Source: Streptomyces huasconensis (GTDB taxonomy: Bacteria; Actinomycetota; Actinomycetes; Streptomycetales; Streptomycetaceae). Taken from it: DNA of 37,722 nucleotides. Position numbers and translations under genes: made by a program. The notes beneath the pieces were generated by a model that saw nothing but the letters and a program-made list of their open reading frames with translations, had not been told where the DNA came from and did no database searches. Of the stretch, positions 25,965 to 33,578 are shown piece after piece. Where the stretch lies: assembly GCA_004010275.1 (NCBI GenBank), contig RBWT01000074.1, forward strand, positions 1 through 37,722, read 5' to 3'. Within the stretch, counting starts at the first letter, position 1, and each line of letters opens with the position of its first letter.

Positions 25965-26845
25965 ATGGTCATTAGGACTGCGCTGACCGGCCTGACGGCG
26001 CTGACCCTCACGGCGCCGAGCGGCTTCCTCGCACCGATCGAGTGGGGGCGCGACCCCCTGACCGTGGACGCGCTGCCCCGCGTGGTCTACACCGCGCACC
26101 GCGGCGGCGCCCTGGAGGTGCCGGAGAACAGCATGGCGGGGCTCAAGGCGGCGTACGAGCGGGGCACCGCCCAGGTCATCGACTTCGACACGCGGATGCT
26201 GCGCGACGGCACGCTGGTGGTCATGCACGACGAGACCCTGGACCGCACCACCTACGCGGCGGGCCCGGTGCGGCTGCTGGACCGGTATGCCTGGCACGGT
26301 GTGCTGCTGCGGCCCGCCCCCGCGCTGCCCGGCCGGTGGCGTCCGGAGCGGGCGCCGACGGTCGAGGAGGTCCTGGACCGGTTCGGCGGGCGGATCATGC
26401 TGATGCTGGAGGCCAAGGACCCGCGCAGCATCAGGGAGCTGGCCCGGCTGATCCGGGCCCGCGGCCTGGCCCGCTCGGTCTTCGTGAACTCCAACAGCCC
26501 CGCGGTCGCGCGTCAGGCCCACCACCTGGGTCTGCTGACCCAGCTGTGGCGCTCCAAGAAGCAGATGCGCACCGACCGGCCCGCGCGCTGGCGGGGGTTC
26601 GTGGACGTCCTGGACGTGGACTACAAGGCGCGCGACCGCGACCTGCTGCGCGCGGTGAACTCGGGCATCCCGCGCGTGTGGGCGCACACGGTGACCACGG
26701 CGCGCCAGCGCGACCGGGTGCTGTGGCTGGCTGCAACGGCGTCATCACGGACGCTCCGGGGCTCCTGGCGCGGACGCCGGTCAAACGGCTCGCCCGGACG
26801 CCGGCCAAGCGGCCGCGGGCGCCGAGAGCCGCGAGGCGGGCTTGA
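25965..26845 (+). CDS. Glycerophosphodiester phosphodiesterase (one frameshift)
   Basis: The enzyme hydrolyses glycerophosphodiesters to glycerol 3-phosphate and an alcohol. The GDPD fold is evident: AHRGGALEVPENSMAG (metal and catalytic His), IDFDTRMLRDGTLVVMHDETLDRTT and LMLEAKDPRS (Glu metal ligand). The usual E-x-D before the DG motif is D-F-D here, a conservative change. An N-terminal hydrophobic stretch after ATG 25965 could be a signal peptide. One G is missing near 26730 (CTGGCTGC; expected WLGCNGVITDAPGLL). The corrected length is 293 residues, ending in a basic Arg/Ala tail. It ends tail to tail with the TetR gene. Confidence 0.85.
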
Positions 26846-26880
26846 TCAGGCGGGGCGGGCGTGATCAGGCGGGGCGCGGC
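26843..26880. repeat. Tandem 19-bp repeat across the convergent gene ends
   Basis: TGATCAGGCGGGGCGGGCG at 26843-26861 is followed directly by a copy at 26862-26880 that differs only near its right end. The first copy supplies the TGA of the glycerophosphodiesterase gene, and the second supplies the likely TGA of the TetR gene on the other strand. The pair looks like a small duplication. Confidence 0.7.
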
Positions 26881-27498
26881 GGCGATGCCGTAGAGCGCGT
26901 ACTCGACGAGCTTGTCGACGTATTCATGGGTCAGGGGGCCCGAGCGCATCAGCCAGCGCTGGGCGAGCGGGCTCGCCCACAGCTCCAGGGCGATGCGGGG
27001 GTCGACGCCGGGCATGACCTGCCCCGCGTCCTGGGCCCGGCGCACCCGGTCGACGAAGAGCCGGAGCTGTGGTTCGAGGAGTTTCTCCACGAACTCCTGG
27101 CCCAGCTCGGGGTTGAGCAGGCCCTCGGCGGCGAGCGCGCGGTAGGGGGCGTCGTACTTGGGGTCGTTGAACTCGTCGACGGTGGCCCGCATCACGAACT
27201 TGAGGTCGGCCTCCAGGTCCCCCGAGTCGGGGATCTCGGTCTGGACCGTGTCGTGCCCGGCGCTCGCGGCCTCGGCGGCCTGCTCGGCGAGGTCGAGGAA
27301 GGCATCGAGGAGCACGGCGCCCTTGGACGACCACCAGCGGTAGATCGTCTGCTTGCCGACGCCGGCGCGGGCCGCGATGGCCTCGATCGTCAGCTTGGCG
27401 TAGCCGACCTCCTCGACGAGGGCGAGGGCGGCGTCGTAGATGGCGCGGCGCGAGCGTTCGCTGCGGCGCGTGGAGTCAGGGGCGGTCTTCTGGGCCAT
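26865..27498 (-). CDS. TetR-family transcriptional regulator
   Basis: The N-terminal DNA-binding helix-turn-helix is clear: RSRRAIYDAALALVEEVGYA then LTIEAIAARAGVGKQTIYRW, starting at ATG 27498 (MAQKTAPDSTRRSER). The ligand domain is of the TetR_C type, with EADLKFVMRATVDEFNDPKY and PLAQRWLMRSGPLTHEYVDK. As given, the frame continues antisense across the neighbouring gene to 26431. Removing one C near 26870 gives a stop at 26865 and 210 residues, normal for TetR. It is divergent from the dimethylargininase gene, and a pair of palindromes lies 28-58 bases upstream of its start. Confidence 0.85.
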
Positions 27499-27525
27499 GG
27501 CATCGACAGTAGCAGCGCCGAACCG

Positions 27526-27556
27526 AGACGTACCGTCTACACAAGACGTGCCGTCT
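27526..27556. promoter_or_regulatory. Two tandem palindromes, candidate TetR operators
   Basis: AGACGTACCGTCT at 27526-27538 and AGACGTGCCGTCT at 27544-27556 each have 5-bp arms around a 3-base centre, 18 bp apart start to start. They differ only in the central base. Paired operators of this kind between a TetR gene and its neighbour are typical of cooperative dimer binding and autoregulation. The divergent dimethylargininase may also be controlled. Confidence 0.7.
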
Positions 27557-27606
27557 CGCCCGGCTACCACCCGTTCGGTGCACTGCGCGAAAGCCCCGCG
27601 AGACCG

Positions 27607-27668
27607 CACCATGACAGCAACTGCCCCACAGGGGGCGGCTGCTGCCTCACCATGGACAGCAGCTGCCC
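27607..27668 (+). repeat. Imperfect 20-bp direct repeat in the leader of the dimethylargininase gene
   Basis: CACCATGACAGCAACTGCCC (27607-27626) recurs as CACCATGGACAGCAGCTGCC(C) (27648-27668), 41 bases apart. Short hairpins are also present: CCCC-ACA-GGGG at 27623-27634 and GCCCG-TAC-CGGGC at 27665-27677. This could be a second regulator site or a structured 5' leader. No known riboswitch motif is recognised. Confidence 0.5.
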
Positions 27669-27711
27669 GTACCGGGCGGCTCTCGACCCAGCGGTATGTG
27701 AGGAGCCTTCT

Positions 27712-28545
27712 TTGTCCCGTTTTCCTCGCTCTCCTCGGCGCGCCACACCCCGGCGCTATCTGATGTGCCCACCGGCACACTTCAAGGTGACGTACTCCAT
27801 CAACCCCTGGATGGACCCCGCGAAGCCCGTCGACGTCCCGCTCGCCGTCGCCCAGTGGGAAGACCTGCGTGACCGCTACCGCTCGCTCGGCCACACCGTC
27901 GAGGAGCTGACCCCCCGCCCGGAGCTGCCGGACATGGTCTTCGCCGCGAACGGCGCGACCGTCGTCGAGGGGCGGGTGCTCGGCGCGCGCTTCGCCTACC
28001 GCGAGCGCGAGGAGGAGGCCGCGGCCCACCTGGAGTGGTTCCGCGCGCACGGCTTCACCGAGATCCACGAACCCGTCCACATCAACGAGGGCGAGGGCGA
28101 CTTCGCCGTCACCTCCTCCTATGTCCTCGCCGGGCGCGGCTTCCGGGCCAGCCCCCTCTCGCACGGCGAGGCACAGGAGTTCTTCGGCCGCCCGGTGATC
28201 GGGCTCAACCTCATCGACCCCCGCTACTACCACCTGGACACCGCGCTCGCCGTCCTGGACGACGCGGCGGACGAGGTCATGTACTACCCGGCCGCCTTCT
28301 CGCCCGGCAGCCAGGCCGTCCTGCGGAGCCTCTTCCCCGACGCCGTGATCGCCGAGGAGCCCGACGCCGAGGCGCTCGGGCTCAACGCCGTCTCCGACGG
28401 GCTCCATGTGCTGCTCCCCCAGGCCGCGTTGGGGCTGTACGAGCCGTTGCGCGAGCGCGGCTACGAACCCATCGGGATGGACCTGAGCGAGCTGCTCAAG
28501 GGCGGCGGCAGCGTGAAGTGCTGCACGCAGGAGCTGCGGGGCTAG
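27712..28545 (+). CDS. ddaH: Dimethylargininase (amidinotransferase/DDAH family)
   Basis: The enzyme hydrolyses N-omega-methylated arginine to citrulline and a methylamine, or acts on a related guanidino compound. Family motifs are HFKVTYSINPWMDPAKPVD, LPDMVFAANGATV (substrate-binding Asp), NEGEGDFAVTS, YYHLDTALAVLD (catalytic His) and GGGSVKCCTQEL (catalytic Cys). I chose TTG 27712 (LSRFPRSPRRATPRR) because GAGGAG lies six bases before it. ATG 27763 (MCPPAHF) would drop a conserved N-terminal piece. Length is 277 residues. It is divergent from a TetR gene. Its stop and that of the glycoside hydrolase share the palindrome CTAG. Confidence 0.88.
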   Translation: MSRFPRSPRRATPRRYLMCPPAHFKVTYSINPWMDPAKPVDVPLAVAQWEDLRDRYRSLGHTVEELTPRPELPDMVFAANGATVVEGRVLGARFAYREREEEAAAHLEWFRAHGFTEIHEPVHINEGEGDFAVTSSYVLAGRGFRASPLSHGEAQEFFGRPVIGLNLIDPRYYHLDTALAVLDDAADEVMYYPAAFSPGSQAVLRSLFPDAVIAEEPDAEALGLNAVSDGLHVLLPQAALGLYEPLRERGYEPIGMDLSELLKGGGSVKCCTQELRG

Positions 28546-30542
28546 CCCTTTCGCAGCTCCGCCGGGCAGAGCCGGCGCGGCGCGTCGTCGCCCTTGAGGC
28601 GGGCGTCGACGCAGCCGCCCGGCAGCCCCTGGTACGCCGTGGTGCCGAAGTTGGCCGTCACCGTCAGCGCGCCCTTGCCGAAGACGGTGCGCTGGACGGT
28701 GCGGTCCTTCGTCAACTGCCGGAAGGAGGTGAGCTGTTCCGTACCGGCCGCCTTGTGCAAGGGCGAGAAGTACTTCTGCAGGGCGGCCATCTCGGCACCG
28801 TGCTTCTTCAGCGAGGGGCCGTCCAGGACGTAGTTGAGGGGCGTGTTGTAGAGCATGGCGAGCAGGGCCCGGGTGGTCTTCTGCGCGGGCAGCTTCTCGT
28901 ACGAGAGTTCCCAGCGCTCGGTGTTGACCAGTGAACCGTGCAGCGCGGTTTCGTACAGCGGGGCGCGGTAGCGGGGGTCGTACATCGCCTTGGCCAGGTC
29001 GGTGGGGAGGTCGACCGGCTTGAAGAAGACGCCGGGGGCGTTCTCCGGGTAGTAGCCGCCCCACTTCTCGCGGTCCTTCTGGAGCTTCCACATGCCGTCG
29101 GCGACCGGGGTCGCGCCGCCGTGGTCGAAGGCCAGCACCTTGTTCGCCCACGCCTGGGCGGTCTCCGAGCCGAGGACGAGTCCGGTGTCCGCGATGCGCC
29201 GCATCCGCGCGAGGCGGTTCGCGCGGTCCTGGGCCTTGGTCATGCGGTGGCCCTTGCCGTGGTCGCGGAAGAGTTCGCCGGTGGCGTCGACGTCGAGGAA
29301 GTAGCTGTCGGCGCCGTTGGCGACCATCGAGCGGGTGCGGTCGGCGAGATAGTGGTGCTTCTTCTCCGCCTGCTCGAAGGCCTGGGAGCTGAGGTAGCAG
29401 CCGCGCCCGCCGAAGCCGGTCACGGGGCCGCCCTTCGCGTCCCGTACGCAGAAGTCCGGGTAGACGGTGCCGGGCCAGATCGCGTTCGGGGCGTCGGCGG
29501 TCTTCGGGTCCTGGCCGTTGGCGAAGGAGTCGTAGGGGCCGATGAGGTACCCGGCCTTCTTCGCGGCGCTCACCGCCGCCTTGTCCGGGTACGGCTGTCC
29601 GTCGTAGCCGAGCCACATCCGGTCGACGCCGAGCTTTTTCAGCTGCTCGATCCCGGCGGGCTTGCGGGCCTCCCCCCAGGTGTAGGCGTGGAAGGCGCCG
29701 AGGAGGCGGCCGGTGGCGGGGTTCCTCGCGATCTTCCGCTTGAGGCTGCCGAGTCGGCCGCGCTCGGCGAGGTAGGAGCGGTAGTCGGCGGCGGGCGCGA
29801 CCGGGTTGCCGTCGGTGAGGGCGAAGGTGACGGAGTAGGCGCGGGTGCCGTCGCCGCCGTCGAAGGTGTGCTCGGCGGTGGCGCGCAGCCGGCCGCCGGG
29901 GGCGGTGAAGCCGAGGGTCGTGCCGATGTCGGTGGGGGTGAGGTAGCTGACGCCGGTGCGCCTGCCGAGGGAGTACCCCCACAGCGGCAGGGTGAGATCG
30001 GCGCCGACGTCCACGGTGCTGCCCGCGAGGCCGCCCTTCCCGGTGGTCCAGAAGGCGTCGCCGACGGGGATGTCCAGGCCCTCGCCGCGCGGGAGCTGGA
30101 GGGCGGACGCGGCGGTGTCGGTGCCGGTGACGGGCCAGCTGACGGAGGTGTCGCGGTGCGCCGTCAGCCGCAGCGCGAGGCGGCCGTGGTCGGTGCGGGC
30201 GGTGACGTCGATGCCGCGCTCGGGGTAGCTCCAGCGGGCCTGCCGCCCGCCGGTACGGGTGACCGGTCCGGGGCGGCCGAGGTCGGTGCCGGCGGCTTCG
30301 GACAGGGTGAGGTCACGGCCGTCGCGGGTGTGGGCCCGTACGGCGAGGGTGGCGGTGTCCACGGACGCCGTGCCGCCGTCGACGGCGAGTTCGACCCGGT
30401 GGCCGCGGGCGGGCCCGGCATCGGCGGTGAAGGCGTAGGCGGTGGCTCCGGCCGCGGCGAGGGCCAGGGCGACGGCGGAGGCGAGGAAACGGCCCCGCGG
30501 CCGCCTGCGGGCGTGGCCGGGGGAACTGGTCGTGGCAGTCAT
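28542..30542 (-). CDS. Secreted glycoside hydrolase, GH101/GH129-related
   Basis: This 666-residue exported protein has a Tat- or Sec-like signal (RRRPRGRFLASAVALALAAAG...YAFTA). A beta-sandwich N-terminal part (about 45-270) leads into a TIM-barrel region with LLGAFHAYTWGEARKPAGIE, DRMWLGYDGQPYPDKAA and SYFLDVDATGELFRDHGKG. An Asp in that last segment is the likely nucleophile by analogy with GH101 and GH129 enzymes, and LVLGSETAQAW may hold the acid/base Glu. Family members release alpha-linked N-acetylgalactosamine from glycoproteins or act on related sugars. Family assignment is by motif recall only. ATG 30542 has a weak ribosome binding site. Confidence 0.65.
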   Translation of the reverse strand: MTATTSSPGHARRRPRGRFLASAVALALAAAGATAYAFTADAGPARGHRVELAVDGGTASVDTATLAVRAHTRDGRDLTLSEAAGTDLGRPGPVTRTGGRQARWSYPERGIDVTARTDHGRLALRLTAHRDTSVSWPVTGTDTAASALQLPRGEGLDIPVGDAFWTTGKGGLAGSTVDVGADLTLPLWGYSLGRRTGVSYLTPTDIGTTLGFTAPGGRLRATAEHTFDGGDGTRAYSVTFALTDGNPVAPAADYRSYLAERGRLGSLKRKIARNPATGRLLGAFHAYTWGEARKPAGIEQLKKLGVDRMWLGYDGQPYPDKAAVSAAKKAGYLIGPYDSFANGQDPKTADAPNAIWPGTVYPDFCVRDAKGGPVTGFGGRGCYLSSQAFEQAEKKHHYLADRTRSMVANGADSYFLDVDATGELFRDHGKGHRMTKAQDRANRLARMRRIADTGLVLGSETAQAWANKVLAFDHGGATPVADGMWKLQKDREKWGGYYPENAPGVFFKPVDLPTDLAKAMYDPRYRAPLYETALHGSLVNTERWELSYEKLPAQKTTRALLAMLYNTPLNYVLDGPSLKKHGAEMAALQKYFSPLHKAAGTEQLTSFRQLTKDRTVQRTVFGKGALTVTANFGTTAYQGLPGGCVDARLKGDDAPRRLCPAELRKG

Positions 30543-30647
30543 GGGGATGTGGATAGTCACCGCTTCTAAGAGGGATGTGAGAAAGCGGGTGAGAAGCGGG
30601 TCAACTGCGCTTGCCGCGGGTCCTCGTGATACCAATGCGGGCGCGCG

Positions 30648-30673
30648 GGAACCGCAGACGGTTCTTTCGCGTC
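30648..30673 (+). promoter_or_regulatory. ECF-sigma-type promoter upstream of the small secreted protein
   Basis: GGAACC at 30648-30653 and CGTC at 30670-30673 are separated by 16 bases, the GGAAC-N16-CGTC pattern of ECF sigma factors such as SigE or SigR relatives. It lies about 65 bases before the GTG at 30739. CGGTTCT and AGAACCG in the same region also form an inverted repeat that may be an operator. Confidence 0.45.
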
Positions 30674-30738
30674 GTCGCTCCACGAGAACCGAACAGCGGG
30701 CCCACCCGGGCCCCGGGGGAAGAAGAGGTATCAGCGCA

Positions 30739-31247
30739 GTGAATCGCATGCGCACGTCCGTCGCGGTCCTGGCCACCGCAGGAGCACTCACCGCAGGTCA
30801 GCTCGGTATGGCGGGGGCGCGTCCGCGTCGGAGGGGCCGTCCGCACGGGCCGCGTCGGCCGCGCCGAGCGCCGCTCCGCGCACCGCGGGCTGCCCGATCG
30901 ACATCGTCTACACGTCCCGCTTCCAGATCGACCGGAACGGATGGGTCACCAACGGAGGCCTGTACTTCGGGCTGAAGAACAAGAGCACCAAGAGCTTCAA
31001 GAAGGTCTCCTTCACGGTGACCAACGTGAAGAACATCCGCTTCGGCCGGGCGACGCCCACGGGCGGCAAGGTCACGCACAAGACGTCCAAGACCGTCACC
31101 GTGTACGACAAGAGCCTCGCGGGCAAGGCCAAGCTCGGCGTCAAGGTGCGGACGCGCCTGCTGAACAAGAACACCTACAAGGTGAAGTTCGCCGTGCGCG
31201 GCAACGGCTGGAACTGCTCCGTCGACCAGGGCACCTGGGGCGCCTGA
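30739..31247 (+). CDS. Small secreted protein (one frameshift)
   Basis: This exported protein starts at GTG 30739 (MNRMRTSVAVLATAGALTAG) with a Sec signal and an Ala/Ser-rich region after it. The mature domain reads CPIDIVYTSRFQIDRNGWVT, then YFGLKNKSTKSFKKVSFTVT, and ends GNGWNCSVDQGTWGA. It has two cysteines (CPID and NCSV), which could form a disulfide. A base is missing near 30816 (expected AGAASASEG); corrected length is 169 residues. The domain looks like an all-beta adhesin or cell-wall-associated fold. I do not recognise a family. An ECF-type promoter upstream suggests envelope-stress control. Confidence 0.7.
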
Positions 31248-31248
31248 G

Positions 31249-32257
31249 TCACCCCTCGGACCGGGGCGGCCACGCGTCGCCCCAGTCCGTGTCGCGTGCC
31301 GCGCGGTAGAGGGGGCCGTGGCGCTTGGTCACGGTCACCCTGCTCAGTTGCTCCTCGGCCCCGCACAGGTCGAGGAGCACCTGGCCCTTGCGGATCTGAG
31401 GCCTGCGGATCACCCGTCCCGTCGGCGGGACGGGGTCGAAGCGGGTCGCCGCGACGTAACTGAACTTCTCGTCCTCGTACGCCAGTGAGCCGCCCTTGAC
31501 CTGGCGGTGCAGGGACGACCTGCTGACGCGCGCCGAGAAGTGGCACCAGTCCGTGCCGGGCTCGATGGGGCAGGCCGCGCTGTGCGGGCAGGGCGCGGCG
31601 ACGCGGTATCCCGCCGCGATCAGCCGGTCCCGTGCCTCGATGATGCGCGCGTCGCCGTCGGGGGTGCCCGGCTCGACGACGACGACGGCCTGCGTGGCCG
31701 CGGCGGCCGCCGCGTCGACGACCGAGCGCCGGTCGGCCTCGGTCAGCTCCTTCAGGACGTACGACACGGTGACGAGGACGGCGCCGTCGAGGGTGAGCGC
31801 CGCGCCGATACGGGAGCGGCGCCACTGCGTGGACCTCAACCGCGGGGCGGCTTCGGCCAGTTCACGTCCGAGGGCGAGCGCGGGCTCGGCCCAGTCGAGG
31901 ACCGTGACGGGGCGTTCGCCCTCCCAGGTCGCCGCGGCGGCCCAGACCGCGGCGCCGGTGCCGCCGCCGATGTCCACCTGGCTGCCGGGCGCCCAGCCCT
32001 CGGGGGCCGCGTCCGCGAGGGCGGTCAGCGCGGAGCGGACGGCCTCGAAGGTCGCGGGCATGCGGTAGGCCGCGTACGCGCGACGTCGGCGCGGTCGCGC
32101 AGGATCGGCGCGTGGTGGGGGGTGTGGCTCGGTAGCTGGCGATCAGCCGCTCGACGGCCTGCGCGGCCCGCGTGGGCGGCACGCCGTCCAGCGCCCTCGC
32201 GAGGGCGCCGCTCAGAATTTCCGCCGGGGAGTCGTTCAGATCGCTCAGGTCGTTCAC
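31249..32257 (-). CDS. Rsm22-like small ribosomal subunit methyltransferase (two frameshifts)
   Basis: The S-adenosylmethionine fold shows DIGGGTGAAVWAAAA and VTVLDWAEPALALG, then ALTLDGAVLVTVSYVLKEL. A cysteine cluster CPHSAACP...DWCHFSARV precedes KFSYVAATR, which is characteristic of Rsm22/METTL17-type proteins, where these cysteines bind an Fe-S or zinc cluster. GTG 32257 (MNDLSDLNDSPAEILSGALA) opens an N-terminal helical region. Missing bases near 32120 and 32085 join it to the methyltransferase body, for 336 residues. It probably acts on 16S rRNA or in ribosome assembly. Confidence 0.83.
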
Positions 32258-32339
32258 CCAGCGAGTCTACGGGGCGGTCCCCTGCCCCTCGGCGCCCTCG
32301 CGTCTGCCGCCGCTGTCTTCTGGCGGGTGCGGGCCGAGT

Positions 32340-32424
32340 GTGGCTGGTCGCGCAGTTCCCCGCGCCCCTGACGGGGCCCGAGCACCGCCTCCCTAGGGGC
32401 GCGAGGAACTGCGCGAGCAACCAC
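32340..32424. repeat. Dispersed Streptomyces inverted repeat, probable terminator
   Basis: GTGGCTGGTCGCGCAGTTCC... at 32340-32369 pairs with the reverse complement at 32395-32424 (27 of 30 positions). The motif TCGCGCAGTTCCCCGCGCCC is familiar as a repeat between genes in many Streptomyces chromosomes. It lies after the serine hydrolase stop and before the Rsm22-like start on the minus strand, so it could end the upstream transcript. Confidence 0.75.
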
Positions 32425-32448
32425 GAACCACCCGCAGACGCATCTGCA

Positions 32449-33578
32449 TCACGGGGCTGCCGCGCGGGCGAGTCTCGTGGCTGCGGCCGCGCGGGGGCCG
32501 TTGTCCGGTGGCCTGCGCCGCGGGTGCACCGTGTTCCCGAGAAGAACCAGGAACGTGTCGGTCGCCGCGTCGAGGACCAGGGACGTTCCCGTGAAGCCCG
32601 TGTGGCCGGCCGCGCCGCGGCCCGCCAGTTCGCCCATGAACCACGGCTGGTCGATGCCGAAGCCCAGGCCGGAGCCGGTGAACAGCAGCTCGGCGAAGTC
32701 GGGGCCGAGGATGCGGGCCCTGCCGTACGAGCCGCCGCACAGCAGGGTGCGGCAGAACACCGCCAGGTCACGCGCCGTGGAGAACAGACCCGCGTGCCCG
32801 GCGACGCCGCCGAGCGCCCACGCGTTCTCGTCGTGCACGGCCCCCCGCAGCATCCCGCGGTCGGCCTTCGCCCACGGCCTGCGCTGGTCCTCGGTCGCCG
32901 CGGCGTCCGGGCGGGGCCCGAAGCCGGTGCGGGCCATGCCGAGCGGCCGGGTGATGCCCTCGCGGACGAGGGCGTCGAGGGGGCGGCCGGTGACGCGCTC
33001 CAGGACGTGCTGGAGCAGCAGCATGTTCAGGTCGGAGTAGACGTACTCGCCGGGTTCGCTGGCCGGCGCCTCCGCGTGCAGGGCCGCGAGCCGCGAGGCG
33101 TGGTCCGGACAGTCGTACAGCGGGAGTTCGGGGCGCAGTCCCGAGGTGTGCGTGAGGAGCTGGCGCACCGTGATGCCGTGCGCGGCGGCGGCCCGGAACT
33201 CGGGGACGTACGCCCCGACGAGCGCGTCGATGCCGAGCGTGCCGCGTTCCAGCTGCTGCACGGCGGCGACCGTCGTGAAGAGCTTGGTGAGCGAGGCCAC
33301 GTCGAAGGGCGTGTCCGTGCGCATCGGCACGCGCCGCTCGGGCGGCAGCTCGACGCCCGCGTCGCTCTCGGGGTCGTACGAGGCGTAGCGCACCGCCCAG
33401 CCCGCCGCGGCCTCGGCCGCGATCACCGGGCCGCGGCCCACGGTCACCACGGCACCCGCGCACCAGGGCCGCGCCCCCGGGTCAGCTCGCGCACCCCGGC
33501 GACGAGGCGGCCGATCTCGTCCGGGTCGAGGCCCGCGCGGTCCGGGGTGCCGGTGCGCAGGAGCCGTGGTGCGCTCAG
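32449..33578 (-). CDS. Serine hydrolase of the beta-lactamase/PBP-C fold (one frameshift, CTG start?)
   Basis: The class C beta-lactamase-like active site is visible: SLTK (Ser nucleophile and Lys), YSDLN (Tyr motif) and the HTGF box near the C-terminus. It is more likely an esterase or D-aminopeptidase than an antibiotic-hydrolysing enzyme. No signal peptide is seen. The N-terminus reads LSAPRLLRTGTPDRAGLDPD. The in-frame codon where the MFS stop overlaps is CTG (CTGA at 33575-33578), analogous to the usual ATGA coupling, so either a rare CTG start or a base error is implied. One G is missing near 33475. Corrected length is 376 residues. Confidence 0.82.

Noticed and set aside
27607..27680. 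Possible guanidine riboswitch before dimethylargininase
   Set aside because: The hairpins do not show the paired ACGR loops of guanidine-II or the known ykkC core, so I left it as an unexplained leader.
26431..29982. Very long minus-strand open frame of nearly 1,200 codons
   Set aside because: Only the TetR part (27498 leftwards) has family motifs. The rest is antisense to the glycoside hydrolase, dimethylargininase and GDPD genes in a high-GC region where long spurious frames are normal.
28938..30569. Plus-strand 543-codon frame antisense to the glycoside hydrolase
   Set aside because: It has Val/Gly/Ala-rich low-complexity wording and no domain. The minus-strand gene has a signal peptide and family motifs.
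32449..33578. Serine hydrolase as a resistance beta-lactamase
   Set aside because: The SxxK, Y-S-D and HTG motifs are shared with many esterases and peptidases, and no signal peptide is visible. The annotation is kept at fold level.
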